Shown here: one piece after another, positions 51,167-59,703 of the stretch
Layout: each line of letters opens with the position of its first letter
How positions within the stretch are numbered: position 1 is the stretch's first letter
Assembly (NCBI RefSeq): GCF_013423485.1
Contig: NZ_JABFFR010000003.1
Coordinates: 434,001 to 498,000, forward strand
Direction: 5' to 3'
DNA: 64,000 nucleotides
Origin: Azospirillum oleiclasticum
Lineage (GTDB): Bacteria > Pseudomonadota > Alphaproteobacteria > Azospirillales > Azospirillaceae
Program-made: the position numbers and the translations under genes
The notes under the pieces: generated by a model
Seen by the model: only the letters and a program-made list of their open reading frames with translations
What the model was told of the DNA's origin: nothing
The model's database searches: none

Positions 51167-51247
51167 CACCCCTAAGAGAGGACCTTCGGGGTGTGAACCA
51201 AGCCCGCTCTCGACCGTTGATGATCCCGTGACCCGCCCGGCGGGCGG
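51167..51247 (+). terminator. Stem-loops between kdgK and the GlsB-like gene
   Basis: CACCCC and GGGGTG at about 51168-51193 form an imperfect stem-loop after kdgK; no long T-run follows. A second palindrome, CCGCCCG-G-CGGGCGG, is at 51233-51247. They probably separate the sugar-acid operon from the next gene, but the evidence is limited. Confidence 0.35.
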
Positions 51248-51269
51248 AAACATGACGTAGGAGAGCCTC

Positions 51270-51527
51270 ATGGCAATCATCTGGACGATCATCATCGGGT
51301 TCCTGGCCGGGCTCGTCGCCAAGTTCCTGATGCCGGGCCGCGATCCGGGCGGCTTCATCGTGACCACGCTGCTCGGCATCGCCGGCGCCTTCGTGGCCAC
51401 CTATCTGGGTGCCGCCATCGGCTGGTACCGGGCCGGCGACGGGGCGGGCTTCATCGGCGCCGTTCTCGGAGCCATCATCCTGCTCGTCCTCTACCGCCTC
51501 TTTGTCGGCCGTCGCACCACGGTCTGA
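51270..51527 (+). CDS. GlsB/YeaQ/YmgE family membrane protein
   Basis: Small 85-aa inner-membrane protein with three helices and glycine-rich packing motifs (IIGFLAGLVAKFLMPG, TTLLGIAGAFVATYLG, FIGAVLGAIILLVLYRL). It is linked to envelope stress in other bacteria and is sometimes called transglycosylase-associated. AGGAGA precedes the ATG. It is a single gene unit. Confidence 0.9.
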   Translation: MAIIWTIIIGFLAGLVAKFLMPGRDPGGFIVTTLLGIAGAFVATYLGAAIGWYRAGDGAGFIGAVLGAIILLVLYRLFVGRRTTV

Positions 51528-51592
51528 CCCGGCCGGTGGCCATCACCGTCATCGCCTGCTAGGCTCGCGCATCGACCCTTGCGGGAGGGCCC

Positions 51593-52357
51593 ATGCTGCG
51601 GTTCTGGCAGGAGATGACGGCGGCGGATTTCCGCACCCTGCCCGCGGACGCGGTGGCGATCCTGCCCGTCGCCGCAACCGAACAGCACGGCCCCCATCTG
51701 CCCACGGGCACCGATCACCTGATCCTCGACGGCATCCTGAAGGCCGCCGCGCGGACTGCACCGAACGCGGAGGCGGTCGCCCTCCCCGTCCAGCCGGTGG
51801 GCTGGTCACCGGAGCATGGCCGGTTTCCCGGTACCCTGTCGCTGGACGCCGAACTGCTCGTCCGTGCCTGGACGGAGCTGGGTGTGTGGGTGAAGCGGTC
51901 GGGTTTCACCCGTCTCCTGATCCTCAACAGCCACGGCGGCAATCCACCCGCCATCGATATCACAGCCATGAGGCTGCGCGCCGATCACGGCCTGCTGGTG
52001 GTGAAATCCCACTGGGAGACGCTGGCCGAACCCGGCCGAACCGCCCCGCCCGGTGCCCCGGCGCTGGACTGGCACGGTGGCTGGATCGAAACATCGGTGA
52101 TGCTGCACCTGCACCCGGCGTTGGTCCGGATGGAGCACGCTGCCGATTCCCCCGTCACCCACCCCCACGACCTGCCGCCCGACGGCCCCGCCCACTGGGC
52201 CTGGATGACCGGCGACCTCAACCCGGCGGGCGTGCTCGGCAACCCGTCGCTTGCCAGCGCGGAAAGGGGAGAGACGCTGGTCGGCCACGCCGTATCGGGC
52301 TTGGCCGACCTGCTGCTCAGGATGCAAAAGACGGCGTGGCCGCCGGCACCGGCGTAG
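51593..52357 (+). CDS. Creatininase-family amidohydrolase
   Basis: Metal-dependent hydrolase of 254 aa. Ligands visible: Glu30 and His32 (ATEQHGPHLP), Asp41 (GTDH), His113 (LNSHGGN) and Glu165 (WIETSVM). The superfamily contains creatinine amidohydrolase, the formamide hydrolase ArfB that acts on GTP-derived pyrimidines in riboflavin/F420 synthesis, and MftE in mycofactocin maturation. Nearby genes for a pterin-synthase relative and a dehydrogenase make a GTP-derived substrate conceivable. Its last 41 bp overlap the end of the convergent mdoH gene. The start at 51593 has GGGAGG 6 bp upstream. Confidence 0.85.
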   Translation: MLRFWQEMTAADFRTLPADAVAILPVAATEQHGPHLPTGTDHLILDGILKAAARTAPNAEAVALPVQPVGWSPEHGRFPGTLSLDAELLVRAWTELGVWVKRSGFTRLLILNSHGGNPPAIDITAMRLRADHGLLVVKSHWETLAEPGRTAPPGAPALDWHGGWIETSVMLHLHPALVRMEHAADSPVTHPHDLPPDGPAHWAWMTGDLNPAGVLGNPSLASAERGETLVGHAVSGLADLLLRMQKTAWPPAPA

Positions 52358-54140
52358 CCGGCTCCGGGTCCTCCGCCGACTCCAGCCGCCGCAGCTCCGG
52401 CGCTGGCTCGATCTCGTCCGGCACCGCGCAAAGACCGGTGCGCCGCATGGCACGGGCCAGCCGGGGACCAGCCGTCAGCGCGGTGAAGGGAACCGCCAGC
52501 GCGCAGGCGACCAGGGTGGGCGAGGCCCACGGCAGGGCACCGGGCGCCAGCGCCCACAGCGCACCGCCGAACAGCAGGCCGAACAACATCTGCGGCCACA
52601 ACCCGCGCGCCGCCTCCCCCGCCGGCACGGCGTGGCCGTCGCGGTTCTGCGCCTCCCACGCCACGCGCCGGCCGAGCGCCAGACCCGCCAGGAACACCGT
52701 CTGGGCCACGATCATCAGCGGCCCGACAATGAAGGAGAACAGCGTCTCCACCAGCCATCCGGCGAGAAGCCGCCCGGTGCCGCCATAACGCCGCCTCTCC
52801 TCCGGTCGCAGGAGCACGTCCAGCACACCCAGGATGCGCGGCGCCTGCCCGATCGCCAGCACCCCGGCGTAGAGCCCAACCGCCAGCCCGAACGGGAACG
52901 GCTCGCCGCCGCCCGGCTGCGTCACGACGGCAAGGCCCAGACCCGCCGCCATCATCAGCATCCACAGGGGCGCGCCGGCGTACATCAGCATGGCGTTGAC
53001 GAGCTGGAAGCGGCCCATGGGCAGCAGCCCCGGCCGCCCGACGATGCGCAGATACTGCATGTTGCCCTGGCACCAGCGCAGGTCGCGCTTCACGAAGTCG
53101 GGCAGGCTGGGCGGGTTCTCCTCCCAGCTTCCGGTCTCCTCCGGGATCACGCGCACCTCCCAGCCGGCGGCCCGCATCAACGCCGCCTCCACCTGATCGT
53201 GGCTGAGCACCGGACCGCCGAGCGGCGGGCTGCCCGGCAGCGGGGCGAGGTGGCAATGGCGGGCGAAGGGCTCCACCCGGATGATGGCGTTGTGGCCCCA
53301 ATAGGGACCGCTGTCCCCCTGCCACCACGCGATGCCGGTGGTGTGGGTGCGCATGCCATGCCGCATGCCGAACTGGAACACCCGCGCGAAGGCACTCTCC
53401 GCCGGCCGCCCGACCACCAGCGTCTGCAGGATGCCGAGCCGCGGATTGGCCTGCATGACGCGCACCAGCCGGACCATCGCCTCCCCGGTCATCAGGCTGT
53501 CGGCGTCCAGCACGATCATGAAGGGGATGCGCCCGCGCACCCGCTCCACGAACTCGCGCAGGTTGCCGGCCTTGAAGCCGGTGTTCTGCCCCCGCCGCCG
53601 GTAATGCAGCCGACCCTCCCACCCCGGCCGACCCAGCAGCCGCGCGAATCCCGCCCCCTCCGCCGCGGCGATCTCGGGCCGGGCGCTGTCGCTGAGGATG
53701 TGAAACTCGAACATTCCCGCATGGCCGGTGGCCTCCAGGCTCTCCAGCATGGTGGCGACCCGGCGGAACACCCGCTGCGGGTCCTCGTGCCGGATGCAGA
53801 CGGCGACCGCCGTGCGTTCCGTCACCGGCTCCTCGGCACCGGCCCGCCGCACCGCCGGGCAGGTCAGCCCGACCGGATCGCGGGCCAGCCGCAGGATCAC
53901 GAAGCCGATGACCGAATTCCAGAAGCCGAGCAGGGTCCAGGGCAGGCTCGCCAGGAACAGCAGCAGCACCAGCACCTCCAGCCAGTGCCAGCCATTGGTC
54001 GCCAGCAGCGCCGCCATGGCCCATCCCAGCCCCGCCGCGCCGGCGAGCGCCAGCCCCGCCACCAGCAGGCGCCGCCCGGCCAGCCCCTCCACGGGGGCGG
54101 CCTCGGGGTTCGGGCAATCGGATGCGGCGGACGTCGTCAT
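52317..54140 (-). CDS. mdoH: Glucans biosynthesis glucosyltransferase OpgH/MdoH
   Basis: Membrane-embedded GT2 glucosyltransferase that polymerises UDP-glucose into periplasmic glucan. The protein has 607 aa, shorter than the E. coli enzyme mainly at the N-terminus. The catalytic parts are intact: VLDADSLMTGEAMVRLV near residue 205, an ETGSWEENPP acceptor-region segment near residue 320, and KRDLRWCQGNMQYL (the QxxRW-type motif). Two N-terminal and about five C-terminal helices are predicted. No opgG is adjacent. The start follows AAGGAGCCCCT. Confidence 0.88.
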   Translation of the reverse strand: MTTSAASDCPNPEAAPVEGLAGRRLLVAGLALAGAAGLGWAMAALLATNGWHWLEVLVLLLFLASLPWTLLGFWNSVIGFVILRLARDPVGLTCPAVRRAGAEEPVTERTAVAVCIRHEDPQRVFRRVATMLESLEATGHAGMFEFHILSDSARPEIAAAEGAGFARLLGRPGWEGRLHYRRRGQNTGFKAGNLREFVERVRGRIPFMIVLDADSLMTGEAMVRLVRVMQANPRLGILQTLVVGRPAESAFARVFQFGMRHGMRTHTTGIAWWQGDSGPYWGHNAIIRVEPFARHCHLAPLPGSPPLGGPVLSHDQVEAALMRAAGWEVRVIPEETGSWEENPPSLPDFVKRDLRWCQGNMQYLRIVGRPGLLPMGRFQLVNAMLMYAGAPLWMLMMAAGLGLAVVTQPGGGEPFPFGLAVGLYAGVLAIGQAPRILGVLDVLLRPEERRRYGGTGRLLAGWLVETLFSFIVGPLMIVAQTVFLAGLALGRRVAWEAQNRDGHAVPAGEAARGLWPQMLFGLLFGGALWALAPGALPWASPTLVACALAVPFTALTAGPRLARAMRRTGLCAVPDEIEPAPELRRLESAEDPEPATPVPAATPSFAS

Positions 54141-54242
54141 AGGGGCTCCTTCGGAGGGTGGTCATTCCGGCCGGCAGCCACATGTTGCTGCGGGCCGCCG
54201 CCGCAAGGGGGGCGATGCAGCTTCTTACGCCGGGAACGGCAC

Positions 54243-55229
54243 ATGGATGACACGCGCATGTCCGATTCCGCATCCGCCCTGTGGTACGTCGCACCGCACC
54301 GGGCGGAGATCCGTCCGGCCGCGGCCCCCGCACCGGCTGCCGGAGAGTTGCGCGTGCGGGCCTTGACCAGCGGGATCAGCCGCGGCACCGAATCCCTGAT
54401 CTGGTCCGGCCGGGTGCCGGACAGCGAGCGGGAGCGGATGCGCGGCCCGCATCAGGAGGGCGACTTTCCTTTCCCGGTCAAGTACGGCTACCAGATGGTG
54501 GGCGTGGTCGAGGATGGCCCCGCTGAGCTTGCTGGTCGCACGGTCTTCTGCCTGCACCCGCACCAGACCCGCTTCACGATACCGGCGAGCGAAGCGCTGC
54601 CCGTCCCCGACACCGTGCCGCCGGCCCGCGCCGTGCTCGCCGCCAACATGGAAACGGCGCTCAACGCCTGCTGGGACGCCGCACCGCGGCCCGGCGACCG
54701 CATCGCGGTGGTGGGCGGGGGCGTCGTCGGCTGCCTCGTGGCGTGGCTGTGCGGCCGCATGCCCGGCACCGCGGTCACCCTGATCGACATCGATCCCGGC
54801 CGCGCGGCGGTCGCGACGGCGCTGGGCATCGCCTGCGCCGATCCGGACCACGCGCCCGCGGGTTGCGATCTTGTCTTCCACGCCAGCGCCAGCGCCGCCG
54901 GTCTCTCCACCGCCATCGGCTGCGCCGGATTCGAGGCGACGGTGGTCGAGCTGAGCTGGTATGGGGAGGCCCCGGTCGCCGTGCCGCTCGGCGGCGCCTT
55001 CCACAGCCAGCGCCTGACCATCCTCGGCTCCCAGGTCGGCAGCGTGGCACCGGCGCGCCGCCCGCGCTGGCCGTACCGGCGGCGGCTGGAGCTGGCGCTC
55101 TCCCTGCTCGCCGACGAACGGCTGGACGCGCTGCTGTCCGGCGAGACACCGTTCGCCTCGCTTCCCGCGGCTCTGCCCGCCCTGCTCGACCGGCCGGGCG
55201 CGCTGTGCCATCGCGTCACCTACCCGTGA
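54243..55229 (+). CDS. BchC-like medium-chain dehydrogenase/reductase
   Basis: Oxidoreductase of 328 aa. The N-terminal segment TSGISRGTESLIWSGRVP and the later VKYGYQMVGVV resemble the BchC-like branch of zinc-dependent dehydrogenases. The nucleotide site VVGGGVVGCLVA spans residues 156-167, and the acidic end of the next strand (IDID) suggests NAD. The structural zinc loop of classical alcohol dehydrogenases is missing. It heads a three-gene unit with the pterin-synthase-like and methyltransferase genes. The ATG at 54243 or the in-frame ATG at 54258 could be used. No bacteriochlorophyll genes occur in the window. Confidence 0.82.
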   Translation: MDDTRMSDSASALWYVAPHRAEIRPAAAPAPAAGELRVRALTSGISRGTESLIWSGRVPDSERERMRGPHQEGDFPFPVKYGYQMVGVVEDGPAELAGRTVFCLHPHQTRFTIPASEALPVPDTVPPARAVLAANMETALNACWDAAPRPGDRIAVVGGGVVGCLVAWLCGRMPGTAVTLIDIDPGRAAVATALGIACADPDHAPAGCDLVFHASASAAGLSTAIGCAGFEATVVELSWYGEAPVAVPLGGAFHSQRLTILGSQVGSVAPARRPRWPYRRRLELALSLLADERLDALLSGETPFASLPAALPALLDRPGALCHRVTYP

Positions 55230-55249
55230 ACCATCAGGAGCCCCCGCGC

Positions 55250-55654
55250 ATGTACGCCGTCGAAGTCCGCGAGCACATCATGATCGCCCACAGCCTGCCC
55301 CGCCCCGTCTTCGGCCCCGCCCAGGCCCTGCACGGAGCCACCTACGTGGTCGATGTGGCCTTCATGCGGGAGACGCTGGACGCCGACAACATCGTGGTCG
55401 ATATCGGCCGCGCGCTCGACGAGCTGAAGGCCGTGCTGAAGCCGCTGAACTACGCCAACCTGGACGATGTGCCGGAATTCCGCGGGCAGGTCACCACGAC
55501 GGAGTTCCTGTGCCGGCACATCTTCGACGCCATGGCCACGGCCTGCCGCAGCGGCCGGCTCGGCGTGCGGTCCAGCGACATCGCCCGCATGCGGGTCACG
55601 CTCAACGAATCGCACGTCGCCCGAGCCTGGTTCGAAGGCCCGGTCGAAGGGTGA
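55250..55654 (+). CDS. 6-pyruvoyl-tetrahydropterin synthase/QueD superfamily protein, divergent active site
   Basis: T-fold protein of 134 aa. The first zinc histidine is His14 (MIAHSL). In QueD and PTPS the pattern Cys-x3-His-Gly-His supplies the catalytic cysteine and two zinc ligands. Here the equivalent is Ala24-x3-His28-Gly29-Ala30 (LHGATY), so the cysteine and one histidine are replaced. The acidic end (TLNESHVARAWFEG) keeps the Glu that binds the pterin ring. The fold is therefore kept but the chemistry should differ from 6-carboxytetrahydropterin or pyruvoyl-pterin synthesis. AGGAG precedes the ATG, and the stop shares GTGA with the methyltransferase start. Confidence 0.85.
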   Translation: MYAVEVREHIMIAHSLPRPVFGPAQALHGATYVVDVAFMRETLDADNIVVDIGRALDELKAVLKPLNYANLDDVPEFRGQVTTTEFLCRHIFDAMATACRSGRLGVRSSDIARMRVTLNESHVARAWFEGPVEG

Positions 55655-56436
55655 GCGGCTTCGATCCCGGCTGGCTGGCCCTGCGTGAGCCGGCCGACCA
55701 CGCCGCGCGCGCGCCGTCGCTGTTCGCCGAGACCGTCGCCGCAGCGGGGGACCGGCCTACGGTGGTCGACCTCGGCTGCGGGACGGGGTCGAACCTCCGT
55801 GCCCTGGCTCCCCGCCTGCCCCCGGCGCAACGCTGGCGGCTGGTGGATCACGACCCGGCGCTGCTTGCTCTTGCCGCCGCCGGGGCGCCTGAGGGAACCG
55901 AACGCATCGCCGCCGACCTGCGGGACATCGACGCGCTGCCGCTCGACGGGGCCACGTTGGTCACCGCCGCCGCGCTGTTCGATCTGGTGTCCGCGGCATG
56001 GTTCGACCGCTTCGCCAAGCGGCTGGCGGCGGCGCGGCTGCCCCTCTACGCCGTGCTGACCTATGACGGGAACACGACGTGGACGCCGGCCCATCCGCTT
56101 GATCCCGTCATGATCCGGGCGCTGAACGACCACCAGCGGACCGACAAGGGCTTCGGCCCGGCGCTCGGCCCCGACGCAACGGTTCATATGCGGCAGTCGC
56201 TGGAGTCGTACGGCTGCGAGGTGCGGACGGCGGACAGTCCCTGGACACTGACCGGCGCGGATGCCGCGCTCGTGATGGCCACGAGCGCCGGCTACGCCCG
56301 CTCCGCCGTCGAACTGGGAGCGGTGTCGGTGGCCGAGGCGGAGGCGTGGCTGGCCTTCCGCCGGGCAACGGCGGTCAGCGGTGAAATGCTGGTGGGGCAC
56401 ACCGACCTGCTCGTATTCCCCGGCCATTGTTGCTGA
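55651..56436 (+). CDS. SAM-dependent methyltransferase (class I)
   Basis: Protein of 261 aa with motif I VVDLGCGTGSN (residues 38-48) and the acidic loop LVDHDPALL. The C-terminal half has no substrate motif I can name. It starts at GTG 55651, overlapping the stop of the pterin-synthase-like gene by 4 bp, so the two proteins are made together. The likely substrate is the product of the two preceding enzymes. An inverted repeat (56439-56457) follows the stop. Confidence 0.85.
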   Translation: MSGFDPGWLALREPADHAARAPSLFAETVAAAGDRPTVVDLGCGTGSNLRALAPRLPPAQRWRLVDHDPALLALAAAGAPEGTERIAADLRDIDALPLDGATLVTAAALFDLVSAAWFDRFAKRLAAARLPLYAVLTYDGNTTWTPAHPLDPVMIRALNDHQRTDKGFGPALGPDATVHMRQSLESYGCEVRTADSPWTLTGADAALVMATSAGYARSAVELGAVSVAEAEAWLAFRRATAVSGEMLVGHTDLLVFPGHCC

Positions 56437-56438
56437 AT

Positions 56439-56457
56439 GGAGCACAATTCTTGCTCC
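56439..56457. promoter_or_regulatory. Inverted repeat GGAGCA-N7-TGCTCC upstream of the DoxX gene
   Basis: Perfect 6-bp arms (56439-56444 and 56452-56457) with an AT-rich 7-nt centre, 78 bp before the DoxX start and 2 bp after the methyltransferase stop. No T-run follows, so an operator for doxX is more likely than a terminator. Confidence 0.4.
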
Positions 56458-56534
56458 ACACCGCTGTTTATCGCGACGTGAGGTTACGGTTAGATCCCCT
56501 CCAGCACACACCCCCCGATTGGAAGGATCGCACC

Positions 56535-56957
56535 ATGATCGACACCCGCACCGCCCCCTACGCCGCGCTCATCCTCCGGGTCAGCCTCGGCGTTCTCCTC
56601 GTCGCCCACGGGCTGCTGAAAGTCTTCGTCTTCACCGTTCCCGGCACCGTCCAGTTCTTCGAAACCATCGGCTATCCGGGCGTCTTCGCCTATGCCGTGA
56701 TCCTGGGCGAGCTCGGCGGCGGCCTGCTCCTCATCCTCGGCCTCTACACCCGCTGGATCGCGCTGGCCCTGGTTCCGATCCTCGTCGGCGCCACGGTCCA
56801 GCACCTGCCGAACGGCTGGATGTTCGCGTCGGCCGGCGGCGGCTACGAATTCCCGGTCCTGTGGACGGTCCTTCTGTTCGTCCAGGCGCTGCTGGGCGAC
56901 GGGGCCTACGCCCTCAAGCTCCCGGTTCCGGCCCGCGGCCTGCAGGACGCCCACTGA
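56535..56957 (+). CDS. DoxX family membrane protein
   Basis: Inner-membrane protein of 140 aa with four helices. The typical DoxX pattern LRVSLGVLLVAHGLLKVFVF near residue 15 and VILGELGGGLLLILGLYTRW near residue 55 are present. Family members are linked to redox or thiol stress and to subunits of quinol oxidases. GGAAGGA lies 7 bp before the ATG at 56535; an earlier in-frame start would add a poorly conserved stretch. Confidence 0.88.
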   Translation: MIDTRTAPYAALILRVSLGVLLVAHGLLKVFVFTVPGTVQFFETIGYPGVFAYAVILGELGGGLLLILGLYTRWIALALVPILVGATVQHLPNGWMFASAGGGYEFPVLWTVLLFVQALLGDGAYALKLPVPARGLQDAH

Positions 56958-57057
56958 CACAACGCTGATCGTACACGTGGAAATACCGCTTCTCGGGTCG
57001 CGGCGCGTGCGGGTAGGCTCCGGCCTCCCCGCACGTTTGTCGTGAGACACCCTCCGC

Positions 57058-58266
57058 ATGCCCCGCAGCACCACCGCGACGCCGCCGCCGGTCTGGCTTC
57101 TCGTCGCCGCCACCATGACGGGGCCGCTCGCGCTCAACATCTTCGTGCCGAGCATGCCGGGGCTGCCGGAGGCGTTCGACACGGTGCCGGCGACGGTGCA
57201 GCTCACCCTGTCGCTCTACCTTGTCGGCGTGGCGTTCGGGCAGCTCGTCTACGGCCCGCTCTCGGACCGGTTCGGGCGCCGACCGGTGCTGCTGGCCGGG
57301 CTGACGGTCTTCGTCGTCGCCAGCCTCGCCTGCACGGTTGCGCCCTCCATCGGCGCGCTGATCGCCGGCCGAGTTGCCCAGGCACTCGGTGGCTGCGCCG
57401 GCATGGTCATCGCCCGCGCCATCGTCCGCGACGCCTGGAACCGGGAGGACGCCACGGCCGTGCTCGCGGTGGTCATCGCCGGCATGGCGGTGGCGCCGAT
57501 GGTCGGGCCGGCGGTCGGCGGGTTCGTCGATGTGTGGATCGGCTGGCGCGCCAACTTCGCCCTTCTCGTCGCGTTCGGGCTCGTGGTGTGGATCGCCGGC
57601 GTGATGGCGCTGCCGGAGACCAACGGGCACCGCACGCCCATCCCCGGACCACTCGCGCTGTGGCACGCCTACCGCAGCCTGCTGGCGAAGCCCCTGTTCC
57701 TCGGCCATGCGCTGGTCGCCGGCTTCTCCACCGCGGCCTTCTTCGCCTTCCTCGCCGGTGCGCCTTACGCGATGGTGGAGCGCATGGGCCGCCCGCCCAG
57801 CGAGTACGGCCTGTATTTCGTGCTGCTGTCGCTGGGCTACATGGGCGGCAACATGGCGGTGTCGCGCGTCGCGTCCCGCTTCAGCGCGGAGGCGCTGGCC
57901 TTCGCCGGCATTCTCTGCGGGCTGGTGGGGCCGGCCGTGATCCTGGCCTTCCTCGCCTTCGGGATCATGACGCCGAGCGTCCTGTTCCTGCCCACCGTTC
58001 TTCTGTGCTTCGGCAACGGGCTCCTCATGCCGGCGTCGATGACGGCGGCGGTCAGTGTCGACCTGCGCCTTGCCGGGACCGCGTCGGGTCTGCTGGGCTT
58101 CATGCAGATGGGCCTCGGCGCCGTCGCCTCCACCGCCGTGGCGGCGATCCACGCGGGGGAACCGCTGGTGATGGTGACCGGCATGATGCTGATGAACATC
58201 CTGGCGGTCGGCGCTCTCGTGCTGGCACGGCGCGGGCGGGCGCAATCAGCCACTTCCCCTTCCTGA
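57058..58266 (+). CDS. Bcr/CflA family multidrug efflux MFS transporter
   Basis: Twelve-helix proton-coupled exporter of 402 aa. The DHA1 signature YGPLSDRFGRRPVLL is at about residues 65-79, and motif C-like GMAVAPMVGPAVGG follows near residue 142. The family exports bicyclomycin, chloramphenicol, sulfonamides or endogenous metabolites such as cysteine. No regulator or resistance gene is beside it. Confidence 0.9.
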   Translation: MPRSTTATPPPVWLLVAATMTGPLALNIFVPSMPGLPEAFDTVPATVQLTLSLYLVGVAFGQLVYGPLSDRFGRRPVLLAGLTVFVVASLACTVAPSIGALIAGRVAQALGGCAGMVIARAIVRDAWNREDATAVLAVVIAGMAVAPMVGPAVGGFVDVWIGWRANFALLVAFGLVVWIAGVMALPETNGHRTPIPGPLALWHAYRSLLAKPLFLGHALVAGFSTAAFFAFLAGAPYAMVERMGRPPSEYGLYFVLLSLGYMGGNMAVSRVASRFSAEALAFAGILCGLVGPAVILAFLAFGIMTPSVLFLPTVLLCFGNGLLMPASMTAAVSVDLRLAGTASGLLGFMQMGLGAVASTAVAAIHAGEPLVMVTGMMLMNILAVGALVLARRGRAQSATSPS

Positions 58267-58314
58267 CGGGCCGCTCCATTTGCTAGACAGGCCAGAGACC
58301 AACCGGAGTGACCA

Positions 58315-59649
58315 ATGCCCGAAGCGCTGAACCTGCTGGAAGACCTGATCCGCAAGGCGAAGGCCGCCGGGGCCGACGCGGCCGACGCCGTGCTGTTCGA
58401 CAGCGCCTCCCTCTCCCTGTCGCAGCGGCTGGGCAAGCCGGAGAAGCTGGAGCGTTCGGAATCGGGTGATCTCGGCCTCCGGGTCTTCGTCGGGCAGCGC
58501 CAGGCCATCGTTTCCTCCACCGACCGCAGCGCCCGCGCGCTGGAGGAGCTGGTGGAGCGTGCGATCGCCATGGCCCGCGTGGTGCCGGAGGACCAGTACG
58601 CCGGTCTTGCCGATCCCGACCAGCTCGCCCGCGACTGGCCCGACCTCGACACCTGCGACCCGGAGGAGCCGGCGGCCGACGCGCTGATCGAGCAGGCCCG
58701 CATCGCCGAGGAGGCGGCCATGGCCGTGCCCGGCGTCACCAACTCCGAAGGGGCGGACGCCGGCTGGAGCCGGTCCGTGGTCTGCATCGCCGCGTCGAAC
58801 GGCTTCGCCGGATCCTATTCCGTGTCGCGCCGCTCGCTGTCGGCGTCGGTGCTGGCGGGGACCGGCACCGGGATGGAGCGCGACTACGACTTCGACTCGA
58901 AAGTCTATGGCGGTGATCTCCGTTCCCCCGAGGCGATCGGGCGGGAGGCGGGCGAGCGCGCCGTGCGGCGCTTGAATCCGCGCAAGGTGAAGACGCAGAG
59001 GGTGCCGGTCGTCTACGACCCGCGCGCCTCGCGCGGGCTGCTCGGCCATCTGACCGGCGCCATCAGCGGCCCGTCGGTGGCCCGCGGCACGAGCTTTCTG
59101 AAGGACCGCATGGGCCAGCGGATCTTCGCCGAGGGCATCAGCATCGTCGATGACCCGTTCGTGCGCCGCGGCCTCCGCTCCCGCCCCTTCGACGCGGAGG
59201 GCGTGGCGGTGCAGAAGCGGACGATCATCGAGGACGGCGTGCTGACGACCTGGCTGCTCGACCTGCGCTCGGCCCGCCAGCTCGGCCTGTCCACCACGGG
59301 GCACGCATCCCGCGGCACCTCCGGCCCGCCGGGCCCGTCGCCGTCCAACGTCTACCTCGCCGCCGGGCGCCGCAGCCGGGACGAGCTGATCGCCGACATC
59401 GACCAGGGGCTCTATGTGGTGGAGCTGATGGGCATGGGCGTGAACGGGGTGACCGGCGACTACAGCCGCGGCGCCAGCGGCTTCTGGATCGAGAACGGCA
59501 CGATCACCCATCCCGTCAGCGAACTGACCGTCGCCGGCAACCTGAAGGACATGTTCCTCAACATGGAGCCGGCCAGCGACCTGGAACTGCGCTTCGGTAT
59601 GGACGCCCCGACCATCCGCATCGAGGGCATGACCATCGCCGGAACCTGA
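58315..59649 (+). CDS. pmbA: TldD/PmbA family protein, PmbA-type
   Basis: Component of the TldD-TldE protease that trims unfolded peptides and modified peptide precursors such as microcin B17. The protein has 444 aa. Typical regions are ADAVLFDSASLSLSQRLGK near the N-terminus, GLRVFVGQRQAIVSST near residue 53 and the C-terminal YVVELMGMGVNGVTGDYSRG. PmbA/TldE lacks the HExxxH zinc site of TldD, as here, so it needs TldD from elsewhere. The operon ends at the strong terminator at 59655. Confidence 0.92.
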   Translation: MPEALNLLEDLIRKAKAAGADAADAVLFDSASLSLSQRLGKPEKLERSESGDLGLRVFVGQRQAIVSSTDRSARALEELVERAIAMARVVPEDQYAGLADPDQLARDWPDLDTCDPEEPAADALIEQARIAEEAAMAVPGVTNSEGADAGWSRSVVCIAASNGFAGSYSVSRRSLSASVLAGTGTGMERDYDFDSKVYGGDLRSPEAIGREAGERAVRRLNPRKVKTQRVPVVYDPRASRGLLGHLTGAISGPSVARGTSFLKDRMGQRIFAEGISIVDDPFVRRGLRSRPFDAEGVAVQKRTIIEDGVLTTWLLDLRSARQLGLSTTGHASRGTSGPPGPSPSNVYLAAGRRSRDELIADIDQGLYVVELMGMGVNGVTGDYSRGASGFWIENGTITHPVSELTVAGNLKDMFLNMEPASDLELRFGMDAPTIRIEGMTIAGT

Positions 59650-59654
59650 ATCAG

Positions 59655-59690
59655 AAGCGGCGCCGCCCCCTCGCGGGGACGGCGCCGCTT
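59655..59690. terminator. Strong bidirectional terminator
   Basis: Perfect 11-bp arms AAGCGGCGCCG (59655-59665) and CGGCGCCGCTT (59680-59690), with a further CCCC/GGGG pairing inside the loop. It sits between convergent pmbA and the TRAP receptor gene and ends both transcripts. Confidence 0.85.
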
Positions 59691-59703
59691 CGATGTCAGA
59701 CGA

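Noticed and set aside
54243..55229. Photosynthetic bacteriochlorophyll gene bchC
   Set aside because: Only a family resemblance; no other bch, crt or puf gene occurs in the window.
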